The notes: generated from the sequence alone by a model not told the origin. DNA of 64,000 bases from Nectonema munidae (GCA_030549495.1 JAUIRK010000017.1:392501-456500); one strand, 5' to 3'. Shown: positions 48,317-59,375, counted from the first letter of the stretch. Made by a program: numbers and translations.

Positions 48317-48443
48317 GTTGGGATAAAAAAAAGCGTCAAGAGTACGAGCGTAAAGTTTTTTTCAACAAAGCAATTGGGGCAAAAATTCCTTGTATTTCTG
48401 TGTATGATGGTGAAACGACACTGATGTCGTTTATTATTTCAAA
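48317..48443 (+). pseudogene. Unidentified coding-like relic, second block
   Basis: It follows an acceptor-like TTATGTTTACAG and reads WDKKKRQEYERKV, with FNKAIGAKIPCISVYDGE and TTLMSFIIS nearby in another frame. The sequence style matches the block at 47444-47832 and the two may come from one ancestral gene, but the frame is broken and no family was recognised. Confidence 0.3.
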
Positions 48444-49055
48444 GTAATCGATGTGTTTACTGTCTTACTATTGTGGATTTTGCAGAAACTCAATAGTAGT
48501 AAAATTCTGTTCTTAAATGTTCTTAAAATCAAAAAGAAGGATAGAGGGAGAAATAACTAGTGTAAGAGAGAAATATTGCAAACTGTCATAATCAATCAAT
48601 CAATCAAAATTGTGCAAATGACCGACTACCAGAAAGAACACTTTTTGAAATTACGATTGTATGGTGTATTGATATTACGTATATTTCAGTCTTTATTCAT
48701 CTAGATTCTATGGATGTTATTATTTAGCTAGAATCCGTTTTGGTGATGAATGAAATATTTATTGGTACACAGATTTCATCGTCCTATTTGAAAATTTTTG
48801 GTCTTTCGCCCTTCATCAATCACTTTATAATTAGTAAAAGCAAATTGGTAAAAACAACTTTGTCTCAGGCAATATTATAACAACGGGTACTGAAATTTTC
48901 CGAAAAAAACCTCTAAAAAAATTGACTGTTTAAATATTTTGGGAGGCCTAATTTTTGCGAAAAATTAGAGTACTACTTTTGGCAAAATCAAATTTTTAGA
49001 GCAATTTTAAAAGACAAATTTTATGATCACACATATATTTTGATAAATATATTGA
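48444..49055. other. Intergenic, nothing recognised
   Basis: AT-rich. Confidence 0.5.
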
Positions 49056-49065
49056 AAAAAATTAG

Positions 49066-49263
49066 GGTCTTTTCGTTTAGACGGTCACATTAAGTAATCA
49101 CCATTTGGTCCGCCTTTTATAGTTATGTCCTGGTTGCTAAATTCTATGGAAAATTCTTTGCATTTACCCACATTTTTTTGTTTATAAAAGGAAACGCAAA
49201 TTAAAAAAATAAAAAATTAATAATCAAGTTATTACTTGATGTGACCGTCTAAACAAAAAGACC
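49066..49263. mobile_element. Short MITE with ~33-bp terminal inverted repeats
   Basis: The left end is GGTCTTTTCGTTTAGACGG continuing TCACATTAAGTAAT. The right end on the minus strand is GGTCTTTTTGTTTAGACGG continuing TCACATCAAGTAAT, so only two of about 33 positions differ. A GAAAAATTA-like string flanks both sides and may be a 9-bp target duplication. The 198-bp unit is non-coding. The near-identical ends suggest a recent insertion. Confidence 0.82.
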
Positions 49264-49744
49264 GAAAAATTAAATTTAAACTATTTTAAATAAATTTAAT
49301 GCAAAAAGTTTTTTTTAATAAATTTAGCTATTGGCCTTATTTTTTGAAAATATTTGTACATTCCAAAATGGGGTGCGACTTTTCACAATAAATCGAAATT
49401 TTGGCAAAACTTTCATGATTATTGAATTTTTTAAAACAAATTAAAATAATGCAATTTATTTCAATAGTTTTAAATATTAAGAAAAAATTACTCTCTCTTT
49501 ACTTTTTATAAAAAGAAAATACCGAAAAGCTGAATCATCTCAAGACTTTTTGAAATCTCAATTTTTCAAACACATTAAAAAATATTGCGATGTATTTCAA
49601 TGCTTTGAACTATTTAAATTGTTTAATAAATTTTGCTATTTTTATAATTTTTAAAATTTTATTAATTCAAACTAGTTTGAAACATTGCAATAGAATAGAA
49701 CATTTTTAATTTGTTGGGGTCAATTTCTTTTAGTTATATTTATT

Positions 49745-49863
49745 ATATACTCCAACGTACAGTGTATCTGTGATTTATTGTCTGCTTTATCAAATAGTTT
49801 TGTATATGAATCTTCTGCTTTTTAATAAATATCATCTGATTTTTCTGGTCACGAAAGGGTTAA
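49745..49863 (-). mobile_element. TTAA-flanked MITE, partial
   Basis: On the minus strand it starts TTAACCCTTTCGTGACCAG and carries AAAGCAGAAGATTC and AAAGCAGACAAT. The far end lacks a clear TTAA. Confidence 0.7.
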
Positions 49864-50337
49864 CAAAGTTATTCCTGTTATATCCTTAAGAACATTTTTT
49901 TATCATGCTTACTTTCAACTCTCTTCTTTACCTTTTTTTATTTTTTTTTGTTCTTTTTATGTAATCTTTGAAATTTTTTCCTTGCTTATAATTTTATTTC
50001 GCTTTAAAATAAACTTTACTTACTTACTTACTTTGTTCAAATAAATTAGGATTGATTTTATTAAGGTGATAAAAGTAAAAAATATTTTACATAAATAAAA
50101 GAGTGAGTGAACTTTGAAGTTTAGAATAAATTTTGCAAAGAATAAACAGAGGAAGAGTGAAGAACTTAATGGTCACAAGGTTTTATAAAAAAAAACCAAA
50201 AGTGAATTTTCGCCGACAATCGCCTTTTTCAAACGTAACACGGAGAAAGTATAGAGTGAAGTAGGAGAAAGAGGTTCTAGGTTTTAAACGATGAAATAAG
50301 GGAAGGCTAAACTTGAGAGAAACAGAGGAAGGTATTA
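49864..50337. other. Intergenic, nothing recognised
   Basis: An ACTT tetranucleotide run lies near 50020. Confidence 0.5.
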
Positions 50338-50848
50338 GCTTAACAGTGGTGGCGAACCTATGGCAGGCGTGCTACTTGTGGCACGCAAAGAGATTTTAAA
50401 TGGCACGCTTGAAAAATATAAAAATTTAAATCATATGAAAATTTTGAATTTTTTTTCTTTTTTCTTCTTCCAAAACTTTAATAGTACTTAAAAAGTGCTT
50501 CAAAATTTTGTTCAGCTTGCATTCATTCAATAAATATGTCATAGCTAAATTGATTTTTTTAGTAAAGTGGTAAGTGTTTTAAAAGTTACTATTTCTTGTC
50601 TCAGTTTAATATCTTACTTCTATTTTATTTTTTAAAAGAACGTTTTTTCTTTCTAATAATAATCTCATTCCCTGTAAATTTGAACTAATAAAATGATACA
50701 CAAAAAAATATCAACTTTTTTTTCGTTTTTTTATGTTTTTTTTGGAAATAAAAAAACTTTTTTTAATCTAGCACGCAGAAAATTTTTTTGAGAGACAAAA
50801 AAATTCTTTGGCACGTAGCATAAAAAAGGTTCGCCATCACTGGCTTAA
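50338..50848 (+). mobile_element. hAT MITE (CAGTGGTGGCGAACC ends)
   Basis: The element spans 50344-50842 (499 bp). The left end is CAGTGGTGGCGAACC and the right end on the minus strand is CAGTGATGGCGAACC, followed on both sides by TGGCACG-type subterminal motifs. GCTTAA directly abuts both ends, a 6-bp direct repeat rather than the usual 8. The interior is AT-rich and non-coding. Confidence 0.85.
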
Positions 50849-51179
50849 GATGTCAAATTTTATCCGCATCCCAGTATACAAAACATTTCACATCCGATAC
50901 AACTCTAGTGTAATGAATGCAAAAATTCATTTATGAACGAAAAATTTTAATGAATTTTATCTTAATATATTTAAACAAATTTTCTGTAATAAAATAGTTC
51001 ATATTGGGGTTTTTGAAAACTATAGTCCTTTCTTACCACCCCGTCTTCTAAACCTTTGGCTACGCTAGTGATTTCATTAGACCATTGTCACAATGAAATT
51101 CTTCGATCATTAATTGTTATCATTTGTCCTGAATTAAAAAATATGTTTATATATTCCTATCTGAGTGTTCTTTTTTTAG
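50849..51179. other. Intergenic or intron, nothing recognised
   Basis: A TTG-started frame enters from here into the possible exon at 51180. Confidence 0.4.
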
Positions 51180-51298
51180 TAAGGTGGCTTATATATTCAT
51201 TGATTGGATTCAAACAGGAGCGCAGATTTGGAAGTAGGGTGACGGGCGTTCTCTTTCTCTATTGTTTTTCCAATCTCATTTTACCCATAGATCAAGTG
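51180..51298 (+). CDS. Possible exon, ABCC-like membrane protein
   Basis: A 119-base stretch is preceded by a polypyrimidine tract and AG (TTCTTTTTTTAG) and followed by GTAATT. In the open frame it reads RWLIYSLIGFKQERRFGSRV then TGVLFLYCFSNLILPID. The pattern hydrophobic helix, ERR.G...(S/T)GVLF, hydrophobic helix resembles the TMD0 region of ABCC/MRP transporters (family form LERR.G..SSG...FW). The match is short and made by eye. The open frame runs 51056-51397, so the exon ends are inferred from splice signals. A chance AT-rich hydrophobic frame remains possible, and no further ABCC exons were found in the window. Confidence 0.28.
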
Positions 51299-51397
51299 GT
51301 AATTGGTGAAAATTTTTCTGTTTTTTGTCTTCAGGAGTTTCAACAAAGTTTATTTATACCTGATATATTCCATTTTAATTTCAGACTAATGACGTAA

Positions 51398-53467
51398 CTA
51401 TATTAAATTATTCAAAATCATCTTCAAGATGTGTCAAAAGGAGTATTTCTGCCATGATTAATGAAAATGATAATGGAGTGTCTGAATGATGCAGATTTAA
51501 GGCACAAATGCTAATTTGAATGAATCCAGGACAACTTTTTATGCAAAAAGATTAAATCATTTCTCATACAATTTATATTTTGCTATTGAATTTTTCACTT
51601 CCTTTAGTTTTTAGAATTTATGGTAGATTTAGTTAGAATATTCACAAAAAAATATGTCTTTAGAAAAATATTGATGTAAAAGGAATTATTAAAAGTCATA
51701 AAAATAATTTTGTGTTGAGATAAAAAGCCTTCTGTCTACTAAGGGGCATTTCATATAACATTCTTAATTTTTTCGATTCACATTAAATCAACTTCTGTTT
51801 TTATTGCACAATAAAAGTTAATAACACATTTTTTAATGCTCACACACTGATTATTTCCAAATGATAGGTTCTTAAAAGTCCAGGAACTTTATAATTTCAA
51901 ATTTGGTAACTTTTTATTTAAATGTTTGTCTAATATGCCTCCTTCTCTTTTTGCTAATCCATAATTCATAGGAATAATCGTCATCACTGAATTCATGTTA
52001 AAGATCAATTAATTTTAACCTAGAATTAATTATTTATTTTGCTTATTTAAATCTTCATGTGAAATCTTTTTCATTTGTGAAAAATAATTTATAGAGTCAC
52101 TTCATGTTTTGAAGTTGTTTGAAGCAAAATAATAATTAATTTCTTATCTATGAAAAAGTGTGTAAATAATATTTTTAAGACATTTGATTTATAGATTTTT
52201 AATTGTGATTTGGTTTTCTAATGAGAGATTTATAACTTTATGCTTGCATAGACTCTGGGAGAATTAAGGGCTTGGGACACAAAGCATATTAAAGAAGGCA
52301 TTTTGGAGAAGAGAGAGGTGAGCCATGCAAAGAAAGGCGTGTGGAGTGAAAATTGCAATGAAATTTAATACTAGAGAGATCATAGGAAACTTGGGAATAG
52401 AAGATATTGCGCAATTTGTAGGAAGAAATAGGCGGAGATGATTGAGAACAAGCAATGAAGAACGTGAGCTTCGTAATTCAAAATCGGCCTCCAAAAGTGA
52501 TATGAAAGAAGAAGATGAGAAAAGAAGTTAAAGGGTGGAGAGTGCTTAACTTTTTGTTAAGGGAGACGTGCTTTGTCATTTGGCCCAACAGTCAGTGTGA
52601 CGCTTCTTGAAAATAAATAGCCTAAATAATTGATAATGATGATTATGGTAACCTTATGTGTAGTACATAGCATTTTTTTAAACATTTTCTATGATAATCG
52701 CATATAAACTACATTTGTTTTGCTTGTTGAAAAATATATATATTCTTCTTCTTAGTCAGTCAGTTAGTTAGTTAGTTATGGGTTAAAAGAGGGCTGATTT
52801 TTCTGTTCATTTTTTCATAATCTTTGCTAACATTTGGTCCTGTCTGCAAGCATTTAGTCATAGAACCACGAATTATCTTAATAAGTTTTGGAATGCGAAG
52901 TTGAGACTTTGGATGTCACATGGAGCATCCGAAAGGCGTCAGCTTCCCTACCGGATCTTCATACGAATATTACTCAGTGTCGATGCTCAATTTTAACGAA
53001 AGTGTTTAGGATGAGGATGCATAAACAAAATTCAATAAAAGTAAACATCTTCATTTTTTATCTCTAAAATTTCGCATGATCGACATTAAAAAAATGAACA
53101 CTTTTAGATAAAAAGTGTAATTTGAAAGTTTGACATAAATTTGATTTATAACTCACTCATTCTGAAACAAATTATTTTTTCATCAATCAATTTAGCACTA
53201 AAAATTCAATTCCCTCGTCAGATTGATGACTTTAGATAATTTTGAAAAATTAATTATGCAAATTACTCTTCTCTTTGTTTTCCAGTCTTGATAAAGTGAA
53301 AATTGCTAATTTTTGAACATGCATAAATATGCAAATAAGCGTGTGGCATACAACTGAGTTTCGTGGTAATAGCGTCTCATAAACATTTTTCTCAAGCTCA
53401 AAAACATGCATAGATATTTCATTTAAAAAAAAGAAGCCATTGCTTCCCATCTTTCTTTCTTGCAAAG
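51398..53467. other. Intergenic, with purine-rich patch
   Basis: 52250-52540 is purine-rich and less AT-rich. Its plus-strand translation LEKREVSHAKKGVW hints at a decayed retroelement tail, but I could not assign it. The minus frame 52264-52494 is the shadow of this patch. Confidence 0.4.
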
Positions 53468-53515
53468 CAGTGCTTTCCAAGTTGCGCCAGTGGGCAACAT
53501 GTGGCCGGACCTGGG
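53468..53515 (+). mobile_element. Possible hAT left-end fragment
   Basis: CAGTGCTTTCCAAGTTGCGC followed by GTGGGCAACATGTGGCCGG has the look of a hAT terminus with the GTGG..CC subterminal motif. No matching right end was found. Confidence 0.3.
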
Positions 53516-56439
53516 TATTATTAAATGGTATTGTTAAACTCGATATTGCATCCTCTTTTGAAACATTGTGCATCTTTTGAATTGAAGTAATATAAAATAA
53601 AGCAGGGCACGATTATAGTTTATTGTCATTTATCAACTCCACTTTACATTGGTTAATCAAAATCAATATTTTAACCTATTTTATGATAGATGTTCATGTT
53701 TTTTTTAATATATTTTACGGATATTTTTAACAGTAAATGACTACTTTTATAATAAATAATAATAGTAAATTAGCAATAAACAAAATGCCACTCGAAACTT
53801 AATTTTTTTTCTTATTACAACACGCGTCAAAAAGTCTGGATAACCCTTTTTGTAAAGTATTAGATCTGCGCCCCTCTTCCATCTTCCTTGAATAAACCAA
53901 ATTGTAAAAAGTGCAAAAGGATTTAATTTTTTCCCGGGGTGAAATAATTTTTTCCATCATGATCTTTTTATTTGCACAAAATATATCAAAAGCTATTCCT
54001 TGAATTGATGAGAGCTTTCATTCGTTAATTGGAAAATGTAGAACCTTTCTTTACTTTTTTGGGAGAAATACTTATTGGATATAAGATATCATTTATATTC
54101 AATTAACGTTTGGCTTGAATGGTAGCTATACATTGTTTTGGCTTATTCTAACTAAAGATAAATCGGAGTGTGCTAAACCCGGATTTAACCGGTGATAATA
54201 AACGCTATGCATTTTCATTTTCTTGATAATAATCAGATCAAAAATACATGCATTTAATTGAAAAATATGTAAACCATGTTTTTACTTTAACACTAATTTC
54301 CCTATTTTATTATATTTTCCCTAATAAATACGATCATTTTCGCGTTCAACCTTGTTGCGATTTTCTCTATATATTCGTTTTTCTGAGCTAATAAGTCGTT
54401 GGTATTCTATAGAATTGGTGGTGATATTTGATTGCATAAAAAAAATTTTTAGTACAATAAAATGTTTATAAACATTTTAAAAATGATAAAAATGGAAACA
54501 AATTTTCATTTTTAATATTGTTAAAATTTTTAAAATCTATGTTTATTAATTTGGTAAAGGATTGAACAAAAAATATTTTTTCAATGAATAATAAAACAAA
54601 ATTAAATTTATAATTTGAAAATATAAGTATTTTATATTTTTAAACAAGTATCAATTATACTTACCCTAATAAAAAAAGTTCGTGCCTTTGAACAGCCAGA
54701 ATTTTTCAAAAGTGGCGATGCGAGACGACGTATCTCTCCGTCAACCCTACTTTCCGTAAAAAACAGTTTTATAATATCTATAGCTATCTGAAATAATTAG
54801 AAATTAAAACCGGAAACAGATAACTGGATACAGGATGAGAAATTTGTGACTGAATAGTTGGTAATATATATATATAAACTTCCATATATTGGTAGACCAC
54901 AATGTTTAAGTTCCAAACCTTTATTTTCTCCCTGATTCTGCTCTTTAACACCGATTCAAAAAAGATGTTACCGATGTATGACGTTATCTTCACATTAAAA
55001 ATTCTTTGTAAATCGTCCCCCTTAAATAAATTTGGCGTGATTAATCATACTAACATCTTTCAATCTCATTCTTCTTAAATGCCAAAATAATCATTTAAGT
55101 CTGCGAATGTTAAAGGAATGGCGGCCAAAATATGATTAAGTCAGTTTTATCTGCCTTAAAATATTCAAAATACTTGAAACGAAAAATTCCCAATCAAGCA
55201 CAATTATAACTTTAAAAATTAATTTAAAGATGAAAAAAATAACAAAGTAAAAATAAAAATTTTTTAACGAGGAAGTTAAAATGATAACGTAAATATACGT
55301 CACCTCCAAATTCTACATCTGAAGATCAATCATACGTTTTTGGAGTGATGGATTGAAAACAAGGAAATAACTAATACCAAATTTATCTTAATTCCTTTCA
55401 TTCAATTTTATTTTGAGAAAGACTGCAACCTAGCTTAAACAAATTTTACAAAAACCAGCACTATACAAGCAAAGATTAATTTTCTTTTCTATATATAAAA
55501 AATATTTCAACTATAATTTTTTACTTTGTACTCAGTTTTTTATTTAGTTAAATTTATGCTTCAAAGGAGCAGGAACCAGCAATATGGTACATTATTACGC
55601 AAAGGATTCATCAATTTTGACTTGTTTGATTGGATAAGCGAAATTATTTTCTCTCCACGTATACAACTGATGCGAATGGCGTTTATAAGTGATTTGTGCA
55701 AAAATGAGTCTTAGTGCCTCCTGCGCTGTTGACCATTTAAAATGGTTTGAGGCTTTGAGGATTTGGTGTAGCGCTTTACTTAAACATTAAAAAATAAATT
55801 GAAATTAAGAACTTGCATACCATTTTTATGCACTTATTCCTAGAGAGGCCAAGAGATAGAGGTTTTCTCTCTCACAAAGAATATGAGTGAGGCGAGTTGA
55901 TAATTTGAGCACTCACAACACGAAACTTTAAATGCAATTACGATTTAATTTACGCGATTGGAAGTCTTGTCGGTAACTGTCTACATAAAAATAGGATTTG
56001 AAGCTGTTCAATTCGTTTAAGTTGATTTCAATTAAATCATTTCAATAAACAAAGGCTTGTGCCAAGTGCACGCTTGATTCGCTCCTCATTTTCAATATAT
56101 GATAATAATAATAATAATTGCTATACAGCTTCATTGACAAAGATTTTATTTGGATGCTTCTAATGATATATTGTATATAAATGGCGTAGCTTAGCTTAAA
56201 CTGTTTCTATAGACTGACAAATTGTAAGGCTATTTTGCAGAGAGTGCTGCCGCTTTGACTCAGCAAACCTTCATTTTCACAAAATCTTTTCAGATGGATA
56301 ATCCTTGTCAGATATTAAGATTTAGTACTTATATGTATCAAATCCGTTATCCTATTTGTTTCAAGTAATCTCATGTCTTTTATATATTATTTGTATGTAT
56401 TTATGTATGTTGATGTAAGGAAATCTCCATTATGTAAGA
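53516..56439. other. Intergenic, nothing recognised
   Basis: Long AT-rich stretches. Frames at 54784-54993 and 55526-55714 show no recognised similarity. An AAT run lies at 56100-56115. Confidence 0.5.
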
Positions 56440-56454
56440 AAAGAAGAAAGGAAC

Positions 56455-56545
56455 CTTTTGGCACTGTTAAGAGATTTATTAAAAAACGTTATATATTTCG
56501 CTAGTCTTCAGAAGACTTTCTTCAGTACCAACAGAGAAGGAAGGC
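56455..56545 (-). repeat. Penelope-like terminal motif (possible)
   Basis: On the minus strand the stretch reads CTGAAGAAAGTCTTCTGAAG, then CTAGCGAAATATATAACGTT, then AATAAATC and GTGCCAAAAGG. This stem-forming GAAGAAAGTCTTCTGAAGAC plus GCGAAA.(N)AACG layout is reminiscent of the terminal repeats of Penelope-like retroelements. AGTCTTCAGAAGACT (56502-56516) is a perfect palindrome. No reverse transcriptase is present nearby. It is best treated as a fossil fragment. Confidence 0.38.
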
Positions 56546-56953
56546 AACGAGCGAACTAAAACTAAAAGCCTCTCAGTGAAAGGAAGGGAAATTGAAGAAA
56601 TCCAACTTGTCAATAACTTTCTTTGGATGTAGCGATTGGCGTGCGAAACTTACTGTTCATTTTATTACTTAATATTTTTATTCTTTCCAATAAATTCAAT
56701 TCAATAACTTACATATGTTATTTTACTTATGAAGAGAGATACACCGCACGACAGAATATTGTTCTACCCTTGACAATCCCATAATGAGGCAATGCTCACT
56801 ACACGACATGCTGCTATTGACAACCAAATGCCCACATCGTGTGGCGTGAGAAAAAATTTCGAAAAAAATTAGGATTCGTAGTTATAGTTGGATAGATGAT
56901 TAGCTAGAGTGCTTGCTAATCTGAACACTTGCTAAGTTGGTTAGTTCGTTCAT

Positions 56954-57083
56954 TTAACACTTTAGGGACCAGAATATTGTAGACTAAAAGCCTGATTTCT
57001 TCTTCATTCGAATTTCTTATATTTAAAGCAGGCGATTTTCTTTCCCCGTGACTTACTTATCACACTGATCCTCAAAGGGTTAT
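56954..57083 (+). mobile_element. TTAA-flanked MITE
   Basis: It starts TTAACACTTTAGGGACCAG and ends CTGATCCTCAAAGGGTTA, with AAAGCAGGCGATTTTC inside. The terminal TTAA at the right is mutated. Confidence 0.72.
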
Positions 57084-57269
57084 GTTAAGTTAAAAGAGTC
57101 GCCATTTTTTCGGGGAAATTTTCTTGTAATTTTTTTCCGTCAAGATTTTGCCATACCCTGTTTGTCGCATTTTTTGTCGCGATTTTGACATGCAATCAAC
57201 TATTGTTTATCTCTCCTCCCCATAAATTTTTTATTTTTTTAATGTATATTTCACTACAACTATGTAGCA

Positions 57270-58119
57270 CAGTGATTCTTAACCTGGGGGTCGTGACCCC
57301 TTTGGGGGTCGTTTGAAGTTTTTGCAGAGGTCATGAAAAACTTTTGGTATCAAAAAGTGTATCCCCATGAACGTCTTCCATCAGTTGCAAAACTATTTCT
57401 ATTTGATGTATTCATTAATCCTGATTGTATGATGCAATCAGTTTTGCTCTTAAAATCAAACATCATTTTAAATCTCACACATGTTGCTTGCAATCAAGCA
57501 ATTGAAAACTATTTTCCGAAGTTAAATAGCCGTTCTAATGACATTTGGATCACCAGACCTTTATCAGTGAACGAAAGTAGCATTGATGACTCTAATGCGG
57601 CTGCCAAAGTGGAGTTTCTTCAAATAAGAGAAGACAGTCAATTAAAACTCGATTTTTCCGAGCAAGCACTTCCATTATTCTGGGCCAAATTAAAAACCGT
57701 TTATCCTATTCTTTCCAAACGTGCTATGATTTTTTTGATACCGTCACCTTCAACTTATTGTTGCGAGACTGGATTTTGTGCAATGATGTCTTTAAAAACA
57801 AGTCCACGTAATAAGTTTGCAATTGATTCAGACAAGAGATGCTGTCTGTCGAGGATTACACCATGTTTTGAAAAACTTTTGTCTGACAAACAATACCAGC
57901 CTTCTAATTAAATTATACTGAATTTGTTAGATTATATTAATTTAAATAAATTTTTTCAATTAAACTTTCTTTTAATAAGTGTCTGTATTATAAAATATAA
58001 CATGTAAATTTTCTTGTTTTTAACTTTAAATTGCTGAATCAAAAAGAATTTTATAAGGGTCATAAAAAATTTTTCACAATATTTAGGGGTAAACAGATCC
58101 TAAAGGTTAAGAACCACTG
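57270..58119 (+). mobile_element. SPIN/Charlie-like hAT transposon, internally deleted
   Basis: 850 bp. The left end is CAGTGATTCTTAACCTGGGG followed by GTCGTGACCCC and TTTGGGGGTCG. The right end on the minus strand is CAGTGGTTCTTAACC. The CAG.GGTTCT.AACC..GGGTCG.GACCCCTTTGGGGGTCG layout is that of SPIN and related Charlie-group hAT elements. No target duplication is evident. It encodes the C-terminal third of a transposase (57333-57911); the N-terminal part is deleted. Confidence 0.85.
57333..57911 (+). CDS. hAT transposase C-terminal domain (ZBED5-type), truncated
   Basis: The frame of 192 codons ends with a stop at 57909. The first ~60 residues read partly from the terminal region and the deletion junction. 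From about residue 60 the sequence is transposase-like: YFPKLNSRSNDIWITRPLSV, NESSIDDSNAAAK, LKLDFSEQALPLFWAKLKT and VYPILSKRAMIFLIPSPSTY, then CCETGFCAMMSLKTSPRNKF. This is the hAT C-terminal dimerisation domain, family form FW...YP.LS..A...L.PFPSTY.CE.GFS....IKT..RN. The cysteine in GFC replaces the usual serine. No DDE core or BED finger is present, so it is not an active transposase. It is the longest well-supported open frame in the window. Confidence 0.85.
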   Translation: MKNFWYQKVYPHERLPSVAKLFLFDVFINPDCMMQSVLLLKSNIILNLTHVACNQAIENYFPKLNSRSNDIWITRPLSVNESSIDDSNAAAKVEFLQIREDSQLKLDFSEQALPLFWAKLKTVYPILSKRAMIFLIPSPSTYCCETGFCAMMSLKTSPRNKFAIDSDKRCCLSRITPCFEKLLSDKQYQPSN

Positions 58120-59049
58120 AGAAGTTGATCCATTTATTCATGTTAAAGTAAAAAATAAATGAATTCTTTTAAAATTAACTAACATTTTAACTTCAGTTAG
58201 ATAGATTCGGTAGTTCATTCGTTAGCAGTGTGGTAGTTATAGTTAAGCAGATAAGTAGTTCGTTGTTTAGTTGATTCGTCAATTACTTAGTTTGTTTTAA
58301 AAGATAGCGTTTATTTTTTTTTGAAAAATATAAAAAATTTAAAATTTGCATGACTTTTTTTATTTTTCAAGTTATAATAATTTAATTTTTTATAAAGTTA
58401 ACCAGAAACTATTTTTGAGAAGAATTTTTTCCATATACTTTTGGTGCTTTTTCGTTTTGAATTCTCGACCCTATTATCTCTTGCAAGGTTCATTTTGGAG
58501 AATCTTTCTCTTTGTAGGAATCCCATTTCCTTCATTACATATTTTAAATGAGCTTATCCTTCACATCACTCAGATGAAGGAACTAGACTTCACAACTTGA
58601 ATTAAATTTCAAAAACTTTATTTGTTTTTTTGGATATAGAATATTTTTTCGGATTAAAGAAGCCAAATTATTTAAACTATACCTTTTTAACTTCAAATTT
58701 GAACTAAGCTAATTCAAATTGAGACAGAACTAAATCAAATTTTAATCAGGTAATACCATAAATTATTTTAAGAATTACTTTAATAAAAAAATAATATTTG
58801 TTTTTATATATTTATTTTCAATCTTTGAAATATTTTCCAAAATTGGAAGGAGCAACCGCCATCCATTCTCCTACCCATTTAAAAAACGTTACAAAATAAA
58901 ATATTAAATACTTTGAGGGAAAAGTTTTTTTTAACTAAACATGTTTAAAATAGATCTATAAAAACAAATTTAATAATATTTACAGGTTTTACACTTGTAA
59001 TACCTCCAGAAACATTTTTCTTAATTCACTTAATTTTAAACTTTATAAA
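58120..59049. other. Intergenic, nothing recognised
   Basis: 58195-58290 is rich in GTTAG/AGTTAG-like strings. The frame at 58346-58600 is Phe/Tyr-rich and considered chance. Confidence 0.5.
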
Positions 59050-59142
59050 TATATGATTATCTGCTTTTATAAATGCTTTTAAATACAAATCGTCTGCTTT
59101 ACATTAGATATTGTCTCATTACTCTGCTAGTTAACGGGTTTA
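59050..59142 (-). mobile_element. TTAA-flanked MITE, partial
   Basis: On the minus strand it begins AAACCCGTTAACTAGCAGAG and continues AATATCTAATGTAAAGCAG and ACGATTTGTATTTAAAAGC. The far end is truncated. Confidence 0.65.
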
Positions 59143-59249
59143 TCATGGAACAAGTCTTAAAGAAAATATGCAGGTTTTTGAGAAAAGTTTATCTAATAAA
59201 ATTTTAGCTTATTTTTAGTGAAAAATAAAGTTTTTTGTTGTTTAATTTC

Positions 59250-59375
59250 TTCCCATTAACGACAAGAATAATCAGACGATATCTAGTGTAAAGCAGAAGA
59301 TTTGTATTAAAAAGCATTAATAAACGCAGACGATCCACATTTTTGTTAAGTCAACTGTGGTCGATAACCGGTTAA
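59250..59375 (+). mobile_element. TTAA-flanked MITE, nested in a dispersed repeat
   Basis: It begins CCCATTAACGACAAGAATAA, has TGTAAAGCAGAAGATTTG and ends GTGGTCGATAACCGGTTAA. The flanks (AAAGTTTTTTGTTG before, GATATTAATTGACAAAAATT after) look like the two halves of a repeat also seen at 33890-33985. Confidence 0.72.

Noticed and set aside
53250-53573. 107-codon minus-strand frame
   Set aside because: Its N-terminal third is read antisense through a hAT-like terminus (CAGTGCTTTCC..), with no recognised domain in the rest.
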